Position numbers and translations under genes: made by a program
Source of the DNA: JANNBN01 sp963763885
GTDB lineage: Bacteria; Actinomycetota; Acidimicrobiia; Acidimicrobiales; JANYDT01
Length of the DNA stretch: 64,000 bases
Assembly: GCA_963763885.1 (NCBI GenBank)
Contig: CAVXQD010000003.1
Coordinates: 310,001-374,000, forward strand
Reading direction: 5' to 3'
Shown here: piece after piece, positions 61,056 to 64,000 of the stretch
Layout of the letters: each line of letters begins with the position of its first letter
Position numbering within the stretch: position 1 is the first letter of the stretch
Notes under the pieces: generated by a model
Seen by the model: the letters and a program-made list of their open reading frames with translations, nothing else
What the model was told of the DNA's origin: nothing
The model's database searches: none

Positions 61056-61922
61056 TCAGAGCGTCGCGACGGCGCCGCTTGTTGCGCCGCCAGGGTTGAC
61101 TGTTGCGCCGCCGGTGAACATTGTCCCTGCAGCACCAGTGACAAGACTGCCGCTCGATACCGTAATCACACCGCTTCCACCCGCAGCGAGCGTAGAGGTG
61201 CAGGTGAACTGCGTCGGAGAAGTCGGTGCCTTTACATACGCAGAACAAGTCCAACTGCCCGTCGTGCCAACTGCTTCCAAGTAGTGCGGAAGGGTGCCGG
61301 TGCTGGACATCGTGATCACCACGGAAGCTGCTTGGGCTGCTGCTCCGGTGTTGGATACCGTCGCGGTGAACGCGAGCGGTTTGCCTGCGACAGCTGAAAC
61401 GAATGCAGACGCGGTGCGCAAGGCCGGGGCAGGCACCGTCGTGGTCCCGGGCTTCGTGGTTGTCGGCGAGGCCTTCGTGGTCGTGGTCGTGGCCTTGGTC
61501 GTCGGAGCGCCGACCTTGGTGGTCGTTACCTTGGTCGTTGGTCGCACCACGGTGGAGGTTGTTGTCGAGCTGGTCGAGGGGACGGTCGGAGGCGTCGGTG
61601 GAGTTGTAGTCGGGGCTGCTCCAGTTGTTGGACTGTGGTCGTCGTCATTGTGGTCGTCGTCGCGGTCGTCGTCGCGGTCGTCCTCGTCATCATCATGTCC
61701 GGGCTGTCCTGCGATTGTTGTTGGGCGTCGACGCTCCTCCCGGGCTCGTTCTTCTGCAGCCTTCTTTGCTTCTGCCGCTGCCTCTCTGGCCTTCTCGGAG
61801 GACTTCGGCATGTCCTTTGCCGACGCTGCTGCCGCCCACGGGGTGGAGACCTGGGCGACTCCGATCAGTCCCATGGCAGTGGTTGCAGCCAACATCGAGT
61901 TCTTCATGGTTCGATTGCGCAT
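61056..61922 (-). CDS. Secreted low-complexity (Lys/Asp/Thr-rich) surface protein
   Basis: 288 residues. A signal peptide (hydrophobic MLAATTAMGLIGVAQ, cleavage near AAA-SA) is followed by a Lys/Glu/Ala helical segment (EKAREAAAEAKKAAEERARE), an acidic block (HDDDEDDRDDDRDDD, then HNDDDH), a long Thr/Pro linker and a C-terminal beta domain (about 175-288). The beta domain has AGKPLAFTATVSNTGAAAQA and a Cys pair (WTCSAY, FTCTST) like DUF11/Ig domains. The acidic His-containing block could bind divalent metal, which fits the NicO neighbour. It is between the histidine kinase and ApbE genes on the same strand, so regulation by that two-component pair is plausible. Confidence 0.75.
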   Translation of the reverse strand: MRNRTMKNSMLAATTAMGLIGVAQVSTPWAAAASAKDMPKSSEKAREAAAEAKKAAEERAREERRRPTTIAGQPGHDDDEDDRDDDRDDDHNDDDHSPTTGAAPTTTPPTPPTVPSTSSTTTSTVVRPTTKVTTTKVGAPTTKATTTTTKASPTTTKPGTTTVPAPALRTASAFVSAVAGKPLAFTATVSNTGAAAQAASVVITMSSTGTLPHYLEAVGTTGSWTCSAYVKAPTSPTQFTCTSTLAAGGSGVITVSSGSLVTGAAGTMFTGGATVNPGGATSGAVATL

Positions 61923-62059
61923 AGCTCGTCCTTATCCATCCTGTGAGGGTCACGTTCTTGTCCTGGATGCACGAGGACTGTGCCCGACGTCGCCCCAAGT
62001 GAGCCCTAAGTCGGTGACATTTAGGAGTGATTTTGGATCGCTCGCAGCGACCCATCAGG

Positions 62060-63349
62060 TCAGGCTCGACGAATTCCCGGCTGGGTGAACAACAGCGGGA
62101 AGACGACTTCGACGCGCGCCCCGCCCAGCGGCGAACGCCGAACGGAAACGGTGCCACCTGCACCGGCTGCGGTCTTCGTCACAATGGACAGCCCGATACC
62201 GGTCGACCCTGCGCTGCTTGCGCCCCGGATGAGTTCGTCTTCACCAAACCCAGGCCCGGCATCGTCGACTAAGAGCCGGGCGTTCCTCGCATCGGAGTTC
62301 ACGGTGACGCTCAGCCGGCAGCCCTCGGGGGTGTGGCTCAACACGTTGTCGATGAGGACATCGAACGCAGCAACCAGCTCGTCGGTTCCGATCGGGACCC
62401 ACAGTTGTCCGGCTTCGGGGGACCAGTCCAAGGAGCGGCCTTGCTCATCGCAGAGAGGGCCCCAGAACCCGATCCGTTCACCGATCACCTGTCGAATGTC
62501 GCAAATCTCTTGGTCGCCCATCGGGAGGCGGGCACGTCTGATCAGCGCATCAACGGCTTTCGTGAGCTGGTCAACGTCCTCGGTGAGTCGCTGTGCTTCC
62601 GCCCGATCGGTGAGCGATTCTGCATCGAGGCGAAGGACGGTGATCGGGGTTCGCAAGCGATGCGAAAGGTCAGCGATAGCTTCTCGCTCACTCACCAGCA
62701 GGTCGCCGATATGGTCCGCGAGCAAGTTCAACGTGTGACCGACATCGCGCACTTCTGCCGGTCCCGACGGTCGTACGCGCGCAGACAGTTGCCCTTGAGC
62801 CAATGATTTCGTGGTGGCAGCGAGCGCGGCAATGGGAGTGGTGATTGCGCGAGCAAGCCGATCCGCAACGGCCACTGCAACCCCGATCATCAACAGCCCC
62901 AGCGCCCCCAAAACGAGCCACGCCCCGTACACACCACGTGTCATCACTTCGTCGGGGACAAACACACCGACCACCGAAACACCCGAATAGTTCACAACGG
63001 GTGTCAGCAGCTGAATGCCGTCAGGGGTCGGCACTTCGAGCGCAGTTCCATTGATGACTTCTGTCTTTGCCGGGTCAATCATGAACGGAGCGCCAACTCT
63101 GCTGCCGTCTGGCATCAACACTGACACCCCACCCTCATTGAGGTCGCTGGTCTGCGAAACGAGTCCCTTCAGACGTTCGGCGTCCGTCACGACCCCAATT
63201 GCCTGAGCCACCGAAAGCGAGAGCAGTCGGGCGCGGCTCAGCGCGCGGTCACGCGGGATGGTCCGAAGGGCAAGGCCCAGTGGGATCAGCAGAGACACCA
63301 CTACGAGCGCCGTCGTAGCGGTGAGGACAATCGCAAGCCGGCGTCTCAC
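62060..63349 (-). CDS. Sensor histidine kinase
   Basis: 429 residues, ATG overlapping the response-regulator stop (ATGA). Transmembrane helices near 5-28 and 147-170 enclose a sensor domain of about 115 residues. A HAMP linker (TTPIAALAATTKSLAQGQLS) follows, then the phospho-His box IADLSHRLRTPI (His230) and the ATPase domain with N-box DVLIDNVLSHTPEG, G1 DDAGPGFGE and G2 GSTGIGLSIV. The extracytoplasmic sensor has no recognisable ligand motif. It pairs with the downstream-read regulator in one operon and may control the adjacent secreted protein-ApbE genes on the same strand. A 137-bp gap (61923-62059) with no clear features separates them. Confidence 0.92.
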   Translation of the reverse strand: MRRRLAIVLTATTALVVVSLLIPLGLALRTIPRDRALSRARLLSLSVAQAIGVVTDAERLKGLVSQTSDLNEGGVSVLMPDGSRVGAPFMIDPAKTEVINGTALEVPTPDGIQLLTPVVNYSGVSVVGVFVPDEVMTRGVYGAWLVLGALGLLMIGVAVAVADRLARAITTPIAALAATTKSLAQGQLSARVRPSGPAEVRDVGHTLNLLADHIGDLLVSEREAIADLSHRLRTPITVLRLDAESLTDRAEAQRLTEDVDQLTKAVDALIRRARLPMGDQEICDIRQVIGERIGFWGPLCDEQGRSLDWSPEAGQLWVPIGTDELVAAFDVLIDNVLSHTPEGCRLSVTVNSDARNARLLVDDAGPGFGEDELIRGASSAGSTGIGLSIVTKTAAGAGGTVSVRRSPLGGARVEVVFPLLFTQPGIRRA

Positions 63350-64000
63350 GGCACCCGGTCGACTCCGTCCAACGGGTCGTCGGGGTCGACGATGGCGACA
63401 CCGACGCCGCGTACAGCACGAAGGAATCGTGGCTCGCTGGCGGTTTCACCAAGGTGTTTCCGTAACCACGACAGATGCACGTCGACGGTTTTTTCGCTCC
63501 CTCCCCAGGGCTGGCGCCACACTTCGGCCAGTAATTCTTGTTTGCTCACCATGACGCCCGGACGTGACGCCAAGTACGAGAGGAGTTCGAACTCCTTGCG
63601 CGTCAACTCGATGCGTCGTCCCTGCAAGTCAACTGCGTGTCGGCGTGGGTCGATCGTCAGCGTGCCCACTTCGATCACGGGGGAGCCGGTTGGCCCGCTG
63701 GTGCGTCGGAGCAGTGCGACGATGCGCGCGTGAACCTGTTCGATGGAGAACGGCTTGATGACGTAGTCATCGGCGCCGGCGTGCAGGACGGATACAACTG
63801 AAGCGTCGTCGTCTCTGGCGGTAGCGACGATGACGGGCACATCCGACACTTTGCGCAGCTCGATCAGTAGGTCGGGGCCATCGATGTCTGGAAGCCCGAG
63901 GTCAAGCAGGACCACCTCGGGTGGGTCCGCAACAATGGAGTCCAACGCGGCAAAACCCTCTGCGAACTGACGAACCGAATGCCCCTTCGCTGTCAATGAT
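63346..64000 (-). CDS. OmpR/PhoB-type response regulator (N-terminus outside window)
   Basis: The receiver domain is partial at its N-terminus (the frame runs off the end of the window before the first Asp pair). Phospho-acceptor Asp in VVLLDLGLPDIDGPD, the Thr/Ser in VIVATARDDD, and Lys in DYVIKPFSIEQ are present. A C-terminal winged-helix OmpR domain follows: IELTRKEFELLSYLASRPG, WGGSEKTVDVHLSWLRKHLG and a wing with FLRAVRGVGVAIV. The last bases overlap the kinase start (ATGA), so regulator and kinase are one operon with the regulator first. Confidence 0.92.
   Translation of the reverse strand, partial: SLTAKGHSVRQFAEGFAALDSIVADPPEVVLLDLGLPDIDGPDLLIELRKVSDVPVIVATARDDDASVVSVLHAGADDYVIKPFSIEQVHARIVALLRRTSGPTGSPVIEVGTLTIDPRRHAVDLQGRRIELTRKEFELLSYLASRPGVMVSKQELLAEVWRQPWGGSEKTVDVHLSWLRKHLGETASEPRFLRAVRGVGVAIVDPDDPLDGVDRVP

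Noticed and set aside
61056..61922. ApbE-type FMN attachment motif in the co-transcribed secreted protein
   Set aside because: Short TGA(A) and SGA(V) stretches lack the required Ser/Thr after Gly-Ala, so I do not call it the ApbE target.

Overview
The window is GC-rich, densely packed, single-chromosome-like DNA with many 4-base start/stop overlaps (ATGA, GTGA), frequent GTG/TTG starts and few strong ribosome sites. Gene content points to an aerobic heterotrophic actinobacterium: luciferase-like flavin oxidoreductases, a TIGR03084-type protein, Pro/Thr (PPTT) linkers in secreted proteins, a DUF4331-TPR-NicO cluster and many acyl-CoA enzymes. An Acidimicrobiia (Ilumatobacter-like) relative is my best guess; this is inference, not proof. 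I saw no rRNA, tRNA, CRISPR array, integrase or transposase. Layout: (1) 1-5.1 kb, aromatic-ring catabolism: the end of a LigI-like lactonase, a frameshifted fumarylacetoacetase-family hydrolase, a 5-carboxymethyl-2-hydroxymuconate isomerase, and a P450-LigA-LigB operon with an alpha/beta hydrolase opposite. (2) 5.1-11.7 kb: a large intergenic hairpin, a membrane protein, then MarR regulator - two half-ABC exporters (a heterodimer with one degenerate ATP site) - phosphotransferase. (3) 11.8-14.4 kb: UspA-like protein, a GrdB/PrdB-family gene interrupted by an in-frame TGA exactly at its UxxC redox motif and followed by a SECIS-like hairpin (a probable selenoprotein), and a formylglycine-generating enzyme that carries a sulfatase-type CxPxR motif at its own N-terminus. 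(4) 14.4-25.6 kb: assorted oxidoreductases (OYE, aldo/keto reductase, 2OG-Fe oxygenase, two LLM oxidoreductases), hydrolases, methyltransferases and a secreted sugar-dehydrogenase-like protein. (5) 25.6-29.4 kb: peptide-type ABC importer (binding protein, two permeases, no ATPase here). (6) 29.6-37.7 kb: MoaD/ThiS-like protein + BNR-repeat protein + MFS transporter, a broken secreted Ig-like protein, then sulfate activation by CysD and a CysN-CysC fusion. (7) 37.8-55.1 kb: fatty-acid/ketone style catabolism (hydroxyacyl-CoA dehydrogenase, two acyl-CoA synthetases, acyl-CoA dehydrogenase, enoyl-CoA hydratase, two SDRs, a Baeyer-Villiger monooxygenase, a TetR regulator, a Rox-like monooxygenase), with several repeat-rich intergenic elements. 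(8) 55.1-64 kb: a CsoR/CstR-type repressor with a perfect operator and a small Cys-rich protein, then DUF4331 - TPR - NicO metal transporter facing ApbE - secreted protein - histidine kinase - response regulator (cut by the window end). Three to four genes show single-base reading-frame lesions, which suggests residual assembly indels at least as much as gene decay.
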